64,000 nt of DNA, taken from the NCBI GenBank assembly GCA_019155185.1, contig CM032817.1, forward strand, positions 12,814,972 through 12,878,971, in the 5' to 3' direction. Below are positions 11,643 to 21,878 of the stretch, piece by piece. The DNA comes from Beaufortia kweichowensis (lineage: Eukaryota > Chordata > Actinopteri > Cypriniformes > Gastromyzontidae). Under the pieces are notes generated by a model, which worked only from the letters and a program-made list of their open reading frames with translations, was not told the origin of the DNA and ran no database searches. Each line of letters opens with the position of its first letter. Position 1 is the first letter of the stretch. Made by a program: the position numbers and the translations under genes.

Positions 11643-14387
11643 GTACCCCCCCCCACGGACCGCTCCTGCGGGCCGCAGCAAGCTTCGACAGGGCCGACCT
11701 TGTGGCCTGGGGCTTGGTTGCATTGGATGAGCACTGTGAAAGTCAGAAAGCAGGGTAGGGTCCAGGATATCCGAGCGAGGGACCCAACAGCGCTCCTCTG
11801 GGCCGTATCCCTCCCAGGACACGAGGTACTCCAGCCTACCGGCCCGTCGACGTGCCTTCAGGATGGCATTGACCCGACAGATGCGGTCCTGTTCATCGAT
11901 GGGAGGTGGAGGAGGAGGCTCCGGAGCCGCTGGTGGGGGTCCTTCAGCACCAGATTCTGGGGAAGAAGGAGACACAGGGTTAATGAACAGTTTTAATAAA
12001 GACACATGGAAGGAAGGGGCCAGACGATACGAACGTGGGAGTTGCAGCCGGTAAGTCACTGCGTTAATTTGTTTTTCAATGGGGAAGGGTCCGATGAAGC
12101 GGGGAGTGAGTTTCCTACAGGGCAGCCGTAGGCGGATGTCTCGCGTTGACAGCCAGACCAACTGACCTGGGTGGTAAGCAGGCGTGGGAGACCTACGTTG
12201 GTCGGTGTGTCTCTTTTGCCTACGGACTGCAGCCTGTAGGTGGACGTGGGCAGAGTTCCAAACCCTCTTACTGACCCGGAACCAGTGGTCCACAGTTGGC
12301 ACCGCGGAGGGTTCTTGGGTCCAGGGGAAGAGGGGTGGCTGATAGCCGAGTACGCATTGGAATGGAGTCAGGCGGGTGGTGTCCTGTCGCAGAGAGTTCT
12401 GGCCGTACTCGGCCCATGGGAGGAAGCGATGCCAGCTGTGCTGATGTTGATTGCAGTAGGTCCGGAGATACCTCCCGATCTCCTGGATCTTGCGCTCAGT
12501 CTGGCCGTTTGCCTGAGGGTGATAACCAGAGGTTAAACTGACCGTGACCCCCAACAGAGAGAGGAACGCCTTCCAGACATGAGAAATGAACTGGGGGCCA
12601 CGGTCAGAGACAATGTCTTCGGGTAAACCGAAATGCCGGAATACGTTGTGGAACAGAGCTTCGGCTGCTTGCATTGCTGTGGGCAGACCTGACAGAGGGA
12701 TTAGCTTACAACTTTTACTAAAATGGTCAACCACCACAAAGACACAGGTAAATCCATCGGAACAGGGTAAATCAGACATAAAGTCGACTGCAATGTGAGA
12801 CCAGGGTCTTTGGGGAACTGGCAAAGGGAGAAGCTTACCCTGGGGCAGACGACGAGGAACTTTGACAATGGCACAGACTGAGCATTCCCGCACATATTGG
12901 GCAACATCTCCGGACATGCCGGGCCACCAGTACCGGGGGGAGAGCAGTGAGAGGGTGCGCTGCTGACCTGGATGTCCTGTTCCCGGAACACAATGGACGG
13001 AGTCCATAAGGGAGACGCGTAGATCTTCGGGTACAAACAATCTCCCTTTTGGACCTCCCGGCGGAGCAGGCTGAGTGCGTTGACTGGCCTCAATCTGTTT
13101 ATCCAGCTCCCACTCGATGGGAGAGACAACCATGGCTGGAGGGAGAATGGGCTCTGGGGGATCTGAGCTGATGTCCGAGGCGTGAATACGGGAGAGGGCA
13201 TCCGCCTTTCCGTTCTTACTGCCGGGGCGGTAGGTAACTGTGAAGTTGAAACGGGAAAAGAACAGAGCCCAGCGGGCCTGACGAGAGTTAAGTCTTTTAG
13301 CATCGTGAAGATACAGAAGGTTTTTATGATCAGTATAAACAACAAAAGGGTACTTAGCTCCCTCCAGCCAATGCCTCCATTCCTCCAAAGCCAACTTGAT
13401 AGCCAGAAGTTCCCGGTTGCCGGTATCGTAGTTCTGCTCCACTGGGGACATCTTCTTTGAAAAGAAGGCACATGGGTGAAGGCGAGTGGGACTCCCCTGC
13501 AGCTGAGATAACACCGCCCCCACTCCAGTGGTGGAGGCGTCGACTTCAACAACAAACGGAAGCTCAGGGGATGGATGACGGAGGATTGGTGCAGAAGAGA
13601 AGGCTTCCTTTAGCTGACGGAATGCTTCAGACGCTTCTTGGGGCCAGACTAGAGATTTGGGCTTTCCTCGGAGCAACGCGGTGAGGGGAGAGCAGATGGT
13701 GCTGAAGTGACGGATGAATCGCCGGTAGAAATTAGCAAACCCCAGGAAGCGCTGCAGACTTCGAATCGAAGACGGCTGAGGCCAGGTTCGCACGGCCTCC
13801 ACCTTATCCTTCTCCATAAGCACCCCCGTGGAGCTAATCACGTACCCCAGGAACTGGACCTCCGGGAGATGAAACGCACACTTTTCAAGTTTAAGGTAGA
13901 GGTGATGATCACGAAGGCGTTGGAGAATGAGTCGAACATGACCCCGGTGCTCCGCGAGAGACTTCGAGTACACCAGGATGTCATCTATATAAACAATAAC
14001 AAAGAGATCCAACACATCTCGGAATATTTCATTCATAAAACTTTGAAACACAGAAGGGGCGTTTACCAACCCAAAGGGCATCACAAGGTACTCGGGCGTC
14101 ACAAAAGCCGTCTTCCACTCGTCCCCTGCTCTGATACGAATTAGATTGTATGCGCTCCTGAGGTCCAGTTTCGTGAACACGGACGCCCCACGAAGGTGCT
14201 CTATGGAAGGAGGGATAAGAGGCAAGGGATACGGAAACTTGACTGTGGCTTGATTGAGAACTCGGTAGTCGATGCATGGCCTGAGACCTCCATCCTTCTT
14301 TCCCACGAAGAAAAAGCTGAAAGCTGCAGGGGAGGTAGAGGGACGAATAAATCCTTGCTGAAGAGCCTCTTTGATGTACTCACCCAT
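11523..14387 (-). CDS. Gypsy pol: reverse transcriptase, RNase H, integrase, chromodomain
   Basis: 954 codons. RT starts at the first residues (FIRPSTSPAA, GLRPCIDYR) with the catalytic box YIDD at residues 133-136. RNase H follows (EVDASTTGVGAVLSQ). The integrase shows an HHCC finger (GTGHPGQQ ... CSVC) and DDE core blocks AVDFMSDLP, VSDRGPQF and GYHPQANGQTER. A C-terminal chromodomain (YLVSWEGYG, about residues 828-881) would direct integration to marked chromatin. The last 60 or so residues are read-through into the LTR. The ATG at 14387 is only the first one after the TAG, not a natural start. No internal stop is visible. Confidence 0.92.
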   Translation of the reverse strand: MGEYIKEALQQGFIRPSTSPAAFSFFFVGKKDGGLRPCIDYRVLNQATVKFPYPLPLIPPSIEHLRGASVFTKLDLRSAYNLIRIRAGDEWKTAFVTPEYLVMPFGLVNAPSVFQSFMNEIFRDVLDLFVIVYIDDILVYSKSLAEHRGHVRLILQRLRDHHLYLKLEKCAFHLPEVQFLGYVISSTGVLMEKDKVEAVRTWPQPSSIRSLQRFLGFANFYRRFIRHFSTICSPLTALLRGKPKSLVWPQEASEAFRQLKEAFSSAPILRHPSPELPFVVEVDASTTGVGAVLSQLQGSPTRLHPCAFFSKKMSPVEQNYDTGNRELLAIKLALEEWRHWLEGAKYPFVVYTDHKNLLYLHDAKRLNSRQARWALFFSRFNFTVTYRPGSKNGKADALSRIHASDISSDPPEPILPPAMVVSPIEWELDKQIEASQRTQPAPPGGPKGRLFVPEDLRVSLMDSVHCVPGTGHPGQQRTLSLLSPRYWWPGMSGDVAQYVRECSVCAIVKVPRRLPQGKLLPLPVPQRPWSHIAVDFMSDLPCSDGFTCVFVVVDHFSKSCKLIPLSGLPTAMQAAEALFHNVFRHFGLPEDIVSDRGPQFISHVWKAFLSLLGVTVSLTSGYHPQANGQTERKIQEIGRYLRTYCNQHQHSWHRFLPWAEYGQNSLRQDTTRLTPFQCVLGYQPPLFPWTQEPSAVPTVDHWFRVSKRVWNSAHVHLQAAVRRQKRHTDQRRSPTPAYHPGQLVWLSTRDIRLRLPCRKLTPRFIGPFPIEKQINAVTYRLQLPRSYRLAPSFHVSLLKLFINPVSPSSPESGAEGPPPAAPEPPPPPPIDEQDRICRVNAILKARRRAGRLEYLVSWEGYGPEERCWVPRSDILDPTLLSDFHSAHPMQPSPRPQGRPCRSLLRPAGAVRGGGYCYGVNAFSIGFFSSRHPLFIPGLLRPSFPTFHCTPLTCQ

Positions 14388-14390
14388 GGC

Positions 14391-14795
14391 CTATTCCGGG
14401 AGGGACAGAGAGTAGATACGACCCTTGGGCAAAGGGGCCCCAGGCAGCAGCTCAATAGCGCAGTCCCATGGCCTATGCAGGGGAAGTTGTGTAGCTTTCT
14501 CCTTACTAAATACATCCTGGAACGCCCCATACTCTGGCGGAATTGAAACTTTTGGGGGCGTGTCCATACTGGGTGCCCTGGAAACATCCGGAATTCCTGA
14601 GGAGAGATTTACAGAAATTGGCGATATAGCAATAGGAACAGACTGTGATGGTCTTACTGCATTATCCAAAGGCCAACTGATAACGCTTCCTGTCGCCCAA
14701 TACATCTCCGGGCGGTGAACTTGAAGCCAGGGGCGTCCCAGCACCAAATCCACAGAGCTCCCCTCCAGCACCCAGAACGAGAGTACCTCTGACAT
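14391..14795 (-). pseudogene. Gypsy protease C-terminal region and linker to RT
   Basis: 134 codons in the same frame as gag and pol. It contains VDLVLGRPWLQVHRP, the block that ends the retropepsin domain, and leads towards the RT. It is bounded upstream by the TGA at 14814 and downstream by a TAG at 14391-14393. In related elements this stretch is continuous with pol. Confidence 0.82.
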
Positions 14796-14813
14796 GACAG
14801 GTTTCCATTCAAG

Positions 14814-15941
14814 TCACACTTGCGGAGAGAAATATCTAATCAGTCCCTGCCCTAGGGGTTTTCCCAGGATATCCTGCACGGGAATCGACTGCGCCACGCG
14901 GTGGCGAGGTAACTGAAGTCGTGTCAACAGTTCCGGGGAGATGAAATTCCCAGCCGCTCCAGAATCTACTAAAGCATTCACTGAAAGAGAGACAGTGGGG
15001 GAGACAAGGATTAGAGACGTTAACGGAAGTTTTGTACCTGCTTGGGGCGGCTGAACCGCACTCACCCGGGCATGGGGCTGACGGACTGGACAGGTAGAGA
15101 GGAAATGACCAGGCTCGTCACAATATAAACAAAGTTTGAGAGAGATACAACGTTGTCTCTCTTCCTTGGTGAGGCGGAAGTTGTCCACTTGCATGGGTTC
15201 AGGTGCTGGAGGGCTAGGTGGAGCGGAGAATGATGTCCGGGGAGGCGTAGTGCGCGGCGGCTGATGCGCACGCGGAGCGGACATGGGATACAGAGGAGGA
15301 GCGGTGCAAACAGTCGGAGTTTTACTCTGGCAGGCAACGAGGCGCTGAGCTATTCGGATGGACTTTTGGATGAATGTTTCCAACTCAATGGAGTCATCAT
15401 AATTCACTATATGCATCTTTACCTCCGGTGACAAACCCTGACGATATGCCGCCAGCAGCGCGGACTGATTCCATCCGCTGGTTGCGGCGAGAGTACGAAA
15501 ATGGAGAGCATACTCTGCCACCGATGATCGTCCCTGACGGAGCCGACATAACTGGTCTGCAACAGAGAGAGAAGAGGCAGAGTGATCAAATACATTCCTT
15601 ACCCGAGTGACAAAGTCCTCCCAGGTCCGGGACTCGCGAGATCCAGTCTCCCAGTAACCTTGAGCCCAGCCCAGCGCAGCGAAATCAACTTTATCCGCTT
15701 CTGTCGGATGCAGATGGGGTTGCCGACTGAAATACAAGCTGCACTGAAGCAGGAATCCACCACACTCCTCCGCTGCTCCGGAGAAACGATTAGGCATGGC
15801 CATGGGACTGCAAGAGGACGCAATGCTTACCGGCTGGGGAGAACAAACAGGTAGGGCATTCAAATGACGAGTAAGGGCGTGAAGGAGTTCAGTGGTGGCA
15901 TCCGTGGGGCTGGGAGTTGCGGGGTCCATGACTTGAAACAA
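14814..15941 (-). pseudogene. Gypsy gag with zinc knuckle and start of retropepsin
   Basis: 375 codons from ATG at 15941. The N-terminal two thirds is a gag-type capsid region (RFSGAAEECGGFLLQC, then WEDFVTRVRNVF). A CCHC knuckle CLYCDEPGHFLSTC follows near residue 275, and a retropepsin-type active site ALVDSGAAGNFIS near residue 325. The frame stops at a TGA (14814-14816) within the protease region, and the same frame is open again on the far side, so this is a single nonsense change. Confidence 0.88.
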
Positions 15942-16033
15942 AGGGGAAAAACCAAAACAAACAGATAATCCAGAATATCTTCACGTCACGGCGAATACAG
16001 AAATTTAAAACAGTCTTCTTAGGTCTGGTGTAC

Positions 16034-16459
16034 TGTTATCGTGCGTCAGACAAGGCAGAACACTCGAATTCAGATTCAAATCTTTTACTGAATTGCATCA
16101 GTGGCAATACAGGAACTGATACAGACCTCACTTCAGAGGGGGAATCACAGGCAGATAGACTATGCACGGCAGATTGACAGAGTATTCACAAAAACCAAGC
16201 AGGATAACCACACGTTCAAAAAACAACATCAACACCAGACAAAGAACTGAACATAAGACAGGGTTTAAATAATACCAGTAATAAGTCCAACATAATGACA
16301 AAACAGACGGTGCAGATCAGAGGGGTTGAGTGCGAGTGATCGTTGGCAGGTGTGCGGGGTGCAATGGAATGTGGGAAATTAAGTTCTTAATAGTCCGGGG
16401 ATGAAGAGCGGGTGATGTGATGAAAAGAATCCGATGCTGAAGGCATCGACTCTGTAACA
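16034..16459 (-). repeat. Gypsy LTR, right (5' LTR of the - strand element)
   Basis: Begins TGTTATCGTGCG and ends CTGTAACA, followed by the GGTAG target duplication. It should carry the promoter of the element on the - strand. A few substitutions and a small indel near 16095 separate it from the left LTR. Confidence 0.93.
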
Positions 16460-17049
16460 GGTAGTAGTTAAAAGGCTAATATTATGCAATAAAGGATTGT
16501 TTAGCCGGGGATGACTGAATTGACTGAGTGCAGCTATAACATCAAACTGCTGACATAGACAGAAAAGAAGTAGTTAATTAGTCAAAAAAGTTAAATAGTT
16601 AAAGAGATTAGCATAAATACTGTTTAGCATTATCATTTAACGTAGTAACTAGCATTAGCTTAAATGAGTGCAGGTTCTCCTGGGGGGGTTGCCTCCTCCT
16701 GATGGATCCAACGTCAGGTCAGGGTATGGACTGGATACAACCTCGGAATAATAAGTGACAAACAAACTGGGAGCAAAAAACTGTTTCACACCCTTAGATG
16801 CAACAAGTACATCAGATTGTTAGGGAAGTGTTCCCGGTTCCGGTTGGCCTAATTAATGCAGCCTAACAATCCCTTAGGGGATTTGTGTTATAAACTGAAG
16901 TCATGTTTTCATGTTTTTATTTTTAAATCAAACCAGTATGCAGTCCAGATATAGTTTTCTACAGTATGTTTAAAAGTATGAATGAATACAGATGTTCTAT
17001 AGGGTTAATTGATCTGAAAATGTTAATTTTTAAAAGTTGTAAATTATAT
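16460..17049 (+). other. Non-coding stretch right of the Gypsy element
   Basis: After the GGTAG duplication comes AT-rich sequence with a G-rich patch (CTCCTGGGGGGGTTGCCTCC at about 16677) and TGTTCCCGGTTCCGGTTG near 16830. The latter recurs near 47310 in the leader/tail of the other L2-type LINE. Probably LINE-derived; no gene. Confidence 0.4.
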
Positions 17050-18402
17050 TTTATTAGAAACCGATAAAGGTAATGCTGTGGCTTTGGTGCTTTTGGACTT
17101 AAGCTCTGCATTTGATATGGTCGACCACAATATTTTGATTTCCAGGTTGGAGAGTTGTGTTGGGTTGCAGGGCAATGTGTTGAAATGGTTCCAATCTTTT
17201 TTAACTAACAGAAGTTTTCATGTTTCTATTGACAATTACAGCTCGTCCCCACGCCCATTTACTTGTGGGGTACCAGAGGGCTCAATTCTTGCCCCAGTTT
17301 TATTTTTTATTTTTATGTTACCGATGGGTGCTATTTTTGAAAAATATGGGGTGTCTTTCCACTTGTATGCGGCTGATACCCAGCTTTACTTTCCTTTGCA
17401 GCATAAAAGCAAATAATTTTTAGGACATCTGTTGGATTGCCTAAACGAATTACAAATATGGTTGAAACAGAATCTTTTACTGTTAAACGAGAACAAATCA
17501 GAAATTATTTTGTTTGGTGTAAAGTCATATGAAGACTATGCCCCACATTTCGGTCAGCTTTCCTCTTACTTGACTCCCTGTGCTAAAAATCTCGGTGTCC
17601 TCTTTGATTGTAACCTGGGTTTTGAGAAACAAATTAGCGCAGTGGTCAAATCAAGTTTTTTTTCATTTACGACGTTTATCGAAAATTAAATCTTTACTCT
17701 CAGTAAAACAGCTTGAACAGATTATTCAATTTCATTTCAATTCAATTCAATTTTATTTGTATAGCGCTTTTCACAAAGGACATTGTATCAAAGCAGCTTT
17801 ACATGCCTGTTTGTTTTATCTCGTTTAGACTACTGTAACTCTTTATACTATGGTTTAAGTCAATCCTCAATAATGCGTTTACAGATGGTCCAAAATGCTG
17901 CTGCAAGGATGCTGACTGGCAGACGCAGGTTCGATCACATCTCGCCTATTCTTATTTCGCTAAACTGGTTACCAGTCAAATCTAGAATTGTTTTCAAAAT
18001 CTTAACATTTGTTTTTAAATCTCTTCATGACCAAGCACCATCTTATCTTTTTGAGGCTATCTTTATTCATAAACCAAACAGGTCCCTAAGATCCAGTAAT
18101 CTTGGTCTCCTTTCAGTTCCTAGATCGAGATTCAATTGTAGAGGTGATCGAGCCTTCGCTGTTGCCGGTCCGAGTTTATGGAACATACTACCAGCTTCTA
18201 TTAGAGTTGCGCCCTCATTGCCAATATTTAAACACCTGCTTAAAAAACATCTTTTGTCAATAGCTTTTATCTAGCCTTGTCAACTGTATTGTTGTTGTTT
18301 TGTGATTCTGTTGCTTTGTGGATTATGTTTTAACTCTAGTGGTACTGTACAGCACTTTGGATCAACTGGTAGTTGTGTGAAAGTGCTTAATAAATAAATG
18401 GA
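17050..18402 (+). pseudogene. L2-type LINE reverse transcriptase relic
   Basis: RT blocks in order: LLDLSSAFDMVDHN, GVPEGSILAPVLF, and the catalytic box altered to YAADTQLY instead of YADDTQLY. Then come KNLGVLFDCNLGFE, LDYCNSLYYGL, QNAAARMLTGRR, HWLPV-like NWLPVKSRIVFK and SLWNILPASIR. There is a stop at 17415 and a frameshift near 17660. The 3' end GTACAGCACTTTGGATCA to GTGCTTAATAAATAAA is typical of the clade. The mutated active site and breaks mean it is inactive. Confidence 0.88.
17727..17803 (-). mobile_element. 5'-truncated LINE tail inserted in the LINE relic
   Basis: Reads on the - strand as an L2 3' end (GCGCTATACAAATAAAATTG) with an (ATTGA)n tail, interrupting the + strand RT frame between the LSVKQLEQII block and LDYCNSLYYGL. 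The same tail ends the LINE at 46679. Confidence 0.75.
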
Positions 18403-18496
18403 ATCACCCTTGTGTTAAAGAAGTGTGTTCATGAGTTATTTCACGAGTTCACACTTACGGATAATAACAGCGTAAAGGATAAGCGTATTTGGCTTG

Positions 18497-18600
18497 CTGT
18501 CCGGGAGAGGGCTCCGAGCTCGGTAGTTATTTCCGAGCCCAGGGCACTCTCCCCTGCCGGGAGAGGGTTCGAGCTCGGTATTCGCCCGAACCCAGAGTGC
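18497..18600. repeat. Two-copy ~52-bp tandem repeat at the DIRS 3' side
   Basis: Two units of GGGAGAGGG...CGAGCTCGGTA...CGA(G/A)CCCAG ending in a CTCCC-type boundary. Each unit is itself partly palindromic around GAGCTC. It could be part of the complex terminal repeats of the element. Confidence 0.65.
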
Positions 18601-18659
18601 TCCCAAAATGCTATGTAATCGCCGGACAGCAGCCAAAACGCAGCTTAAAGGCCCCAAAA

Positions 18660-19130
18660 GGCAGGGTATGAGTTGGAAGGATGCTGGATGCTGGATGGAT
18701 GTAGCTGGGCTGATGAGCGGGAACTGCTGCGGCAGTAGGGCATGAGCTCCGGCGGGGCGGGAGAGTGCTGCTGCTGCAGGGAATGGGGATCCAGCAGGGG
18801 CTGCTGCAGAGGGGGATGGGGAGGGGCTCCAGGGAGCGGGAACTGCTGTGGCAGTAGGGGATGAGCTGTAGCGGGGCCCGGGGGGAGGGCATTGCTGCTG
18901 CAGTGGGGGATGGCAGGGGCTCCAGCTGCTGGCAGTAGGGATGAGCTCCGGCGGGGAGTGGGCAGGATGCTGCAGGGATGGGGCTCCAGCTGAGGCCGGA
19001 ACTGCTGTGGCAGTAGGGGATGAGCTACTGCACTGGTGGCCAGGGATGGGGGAGGGGCCAGTAGGGGATGAGCTACTGGGCAGGGGATGAGCTCCTGCGA
19101 GGCAAGGGGAACTACTGCGGCACTGCGCAG
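18660..19130. repeat. G-rich irregular minisatellite inside the DIRS element
   Basis: Recurrent modules GGGAACTGCTG(C/T)GGCAGTAG, GGGGATGAGCT and CTGCTGCTGCAG in varying order, about seven times over 470 bases. On the - strand it is open for 242 codons of Pro/Ser/Ala-rich low-complexity peptide with no motif, which I do not treat as a gene. Confidence 0.75.
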
Positions 19131-19169
19131 TGGGGACGATGAGAGGTGGGAGAGTTGGCGGCATGTGAG

Positions 19170-19600
19170 ATTGACAGGGGCTGGTGAGGGGTTTTGAGGA
19201 GGATTAACTTATTAGGGTCTGATGGGCTTCCTTGATGTGGGAACGATCGGATCTGATGTAGTTCTTGAAGGCTTCTGATGACCAGCGACCCGAGTGCTTG
19301 GATTTGGTGTTGGGAGAGGCCTTTATGGGCGCTGTTGTGGCTGCGCCTATCTCGGAATGAATGGCTTGAAAAGTTATCGGCTGGGATGCCAGATAGGAGT
19401 AAGACGGACTTAAGATGTTTTTGGAACCAGAAGCGAGTAACTGGACGGTTGATGTCGTCTGTAAATAGGGGATCAGAGGGATTTTTGGATTGGGATTTTT
19501 TGAGCTGGAGGAAGGCTAGGAGGGTTTGGAAGGGCTGAATGGGTGATTGGAGGTTAAAAATATAGATGAAATGACCTCTCCTTAGTTGGTCTGTTTTGCT
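19170..19600 (-). pseudogene. DIRS tyrosine recombinase
   Basis: The - strand encodes LFTDDINRPVTRFWFQ followed by NFSSHSFR, the catalytic HxxR box. After a one-base frameshift come IGAATTAP and GRWSSEAFKNYIRSD, which hold the third catalytic position and the nucleophilic Tyr. In DIRS elements this enzyme integrates a circular cDNA without making a target duplication. The frameshift at the HxxR box inactivates this copy. Confidence 0.85.
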
Positions 19601-19799
19601 TTGTTTAATGAAGAAGGAGATGGCTTCGTTGTCTAGTGGAGCTAGGTCAGATATGGTTGGGTGGATGTTTGGGTTGAAGGTGGATGTAATGGTGAGTTCG
19701 GAGCATCTAAGGAAACCAAAAAGGCCAGGATGAACATTGCATCAAAGGTGCGGCAGTGTGTAAAGAGTGGTAGCCTTTACGGAGGGTGGAGATGCATTT

Positions 19800-20860
19800 G
19801 GTTAGGATTTTTAGGGTTATGGGCTGGCGGGTGTCTGGGCGAGTGGGATGGGTTTTTGGATGCCTTTAATGAGTAGGGACGTCTGGGAATTGGATATGTT
19901 GGTTGAGGGTGAGCCATCTGTGAACAGGCGTATGTCGATAGGGGAGGAAACCAGGTTTTTATAGAAAAAGGATAGTCCGTTCCATTGTTTAAGAAAGGAT
20001 ATCCAAAGGTTGAGTTCGCTGCGGCATGGTTCACTTAGGGCTATTTGGTCTTCTAGAGCGGGGACAGAGGAAGCGAGGAGGAGGAGGTGTGAGATGAAGG
20101 GGCGGCCCTGCGGGATAATGCGCATCGCGAAATTCAAATGGCCTAAGATGGATAGTAGCTCGCGTTTGGAACAACTAGAGGTGGTTAAGAGAGAAGATGC
20201 TACCAGGATCGTCCTGTCGATTTTCTCCTTAGGTAGCGACGCTTGGAATTTTTGGGAATCTAGATTAACTCCCAAAATTGATGGAAGTACTGGGGCCTGC
20301 GGTTTTGTCTTGGGCGAGGGGAATCCCGAGTTCTGCAAAGAGCTTTATTACTGTCGAGAGGTGCGCGGCTGGGGGGGAATCGGGGTTTGAAATGATTAAG
20401 AAATCGTCTAAAAGATGGATCAGATAAGGTAAGTGGTAGTTATTTAACAGGATCCAGCAAATAGCTTCTGACAACATGTCAAATATTTTGGGGCTGCTTC
20501 TACAGCCGAATGTTAGGCGGACGGCAAAATAAAATTTTTCTTGCCAGCGGATGCCAAATAAATGCCAGAAGTCTGGGTGGATGGGCATGACTTTAAATGC
20601 GGAAGTGATGTCGACTTTTGCCAGCCAAGCGCCGCGACTGCTTGCTTTGGATTAGGGTAGTGGCTTGAGTCGATGTCGTGGTAATGGAGCGAAAATTCTT
20701 CGAGTGGGATGAGACTGTTAATGCTTTCGGGAGCGAGATTTATCGCGGGATGAGAGATCAATTATGAGGCGTTTTTTACCCGAAAATTTTCTGGTTGCAA
20801 CGCCGATAGGGCTGACGCGAAAGACGTTAAAGGGAGGAACAGAAAAGGGGCCGACCATGA
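19800..20860 (-). pseudogene. DIRS reverse transcriptase and RNase H
   Basis: RT begins at GVATRKFSGKKRLIIDLS (end of the gag ORF), continues through KFYFAVRLTFGCRSSPKIF and the catalytic LLDDFLIIS, then the thumb and RNase H (SILGHLNFAMRIIPQG, IRLFTDGSPS). The text is spread over three overlapping frames (20761-20513, 20588-20265, 20338-19817), so at least two frameshifts are present. Confidence 0.87.
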
Positions 20861-21439
20861 AATTTGCATCTACTTCTTTTTTAATTAGGAGGTCGACTGC
20901 TCCAGGATCAGAGAAAGCCGACTGGAGATTGGGGCAGACGAGGTTCTGGGAGGGAAGACTTACTACGCCGGGGTGGAAGCCGTGCGAGAGGCCTGAGAGA
21001 ATGTAATCTGTAAAACTAGGATCGGGGTGGTGGTGCAATTCGGCGGACAAGCGAGAAACGTTGACAGGAGTCGATAAATAGTTTTTTGAATTTTTATTTG
21101 CAGATTTTTGTACAGGGCATATCAGACGTGCATGGGAGCCACCACAAAAATTGCAGACGTGCAGGAAACGGCACCGTTGTCTGGTGCATCTGCCGACATT
21201 GAAGCTGTTACAGACCTGGTTATTAGGGGAAGAAGAGTGACTTTGGAGTGAAGTGGTGGGGTAAATGCGGGAATCAAAAAGGCTTGGGACATGGCTCGTG
21301 GATTTGGGCTGGGATGAGTCGGGGCAAGGGGGGTTGGAAGGGTTGACGAAAGGGCAGGAGAGAGTGGGATGGGAAAGAGAGCGGCAGACTGCGCAGGCAA
21401 TGTTGCGGCATCCCGCGAACACACTGCTGTGGAGCTCAT
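20718..21439 (-). pseudogene. DIRS gag C-terminal part with zinc fingers
   Basis: The frame contains a CCCH-like finger CNSFNVGRCTRQRCRFLH directly followed by a knuckle-like CNFCGGSHARLIC, then a linker running into the RT. Such fingers bind RNA in retroelement gag proteins. An upstream Cys-rich piece, CRNIACAVCRSLSHPTLSC, may be another finger. Confidence 0.8.
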
Positions 21440-21878
21440 GGTCTAGAGCTCCCCAATAGGGACATTGGTTCCAGTGCGCTTCACGTAATTGCGCGACTTG
21501 GCTGAAAACAGCTTATGGTAAGTATAAAATGAGCTCCTCCATATGATAACGCTGAGCTCAGCTATTATAGAGAGGTAGTCACTGAGCTCGCCTCTCCCTG
21601 TGTGGAGCCACGGAACAAATAACCTCTGAATAGCGGTTGAAGGCAATGGTAAACTTCGGAAATGATAAAATCACGTGGCGTGTTGTGGGCTGAATTTTTA
21701 GGGTGACGAAAAGTCGCCGCAATTAAATTGGCGATCCGGGGGTGAAGGGGAAATAGGTGATAAAAGAGAAAAAAGGTCTATGTCCGTACCTGATAAAATT
21801 TGTGACCGGATGGAATTAGGGACGGGGGCTGGTTCCAGCGCGGGGCGTCGGGGAGGAGTGGTAGAGGAGTGGCTGAGG

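Larger units (their letters stand above)
11220..16459 (-). mobile_element. Nearly intact Ty3/Gypsy (chromodomain) LTR retrotransposon
   Basis: 5240 bases bounded by two LTRs (11220-11642 and 16034-16459) with a perfect 5-bp target duplication GGTAG (11215-11219 and 16460-16464). The element reads on the - strand: gag with zinc knuckle and retropepsin motif, then RT, RNase H, integrase and chromodomain. A polypurine run, complement of the C-run at 11647-11655, precedes the left LTR. Gag-pol lies in a single frame, broken only by TGA at 14814-14816 and TAG at 14391-14393. By eye the two LTRs differ at only about fifteen positions, so insertion is fairly recent. It probably landed in an older LINE. 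Confidence 0.95.

Noticed and set aside
11700..14718. Many + strand ORFs across the Gypsy element
   Set aside because: They are antisense shadows of the - strand gag-pol, with no domain of their own.
18436..19164. 242-codon Pro/Ser-rich - strand ORF as a secreted or regulatory protein
   Set aside because: It is a translation of the G-rich minisatellite of the DIRS element.
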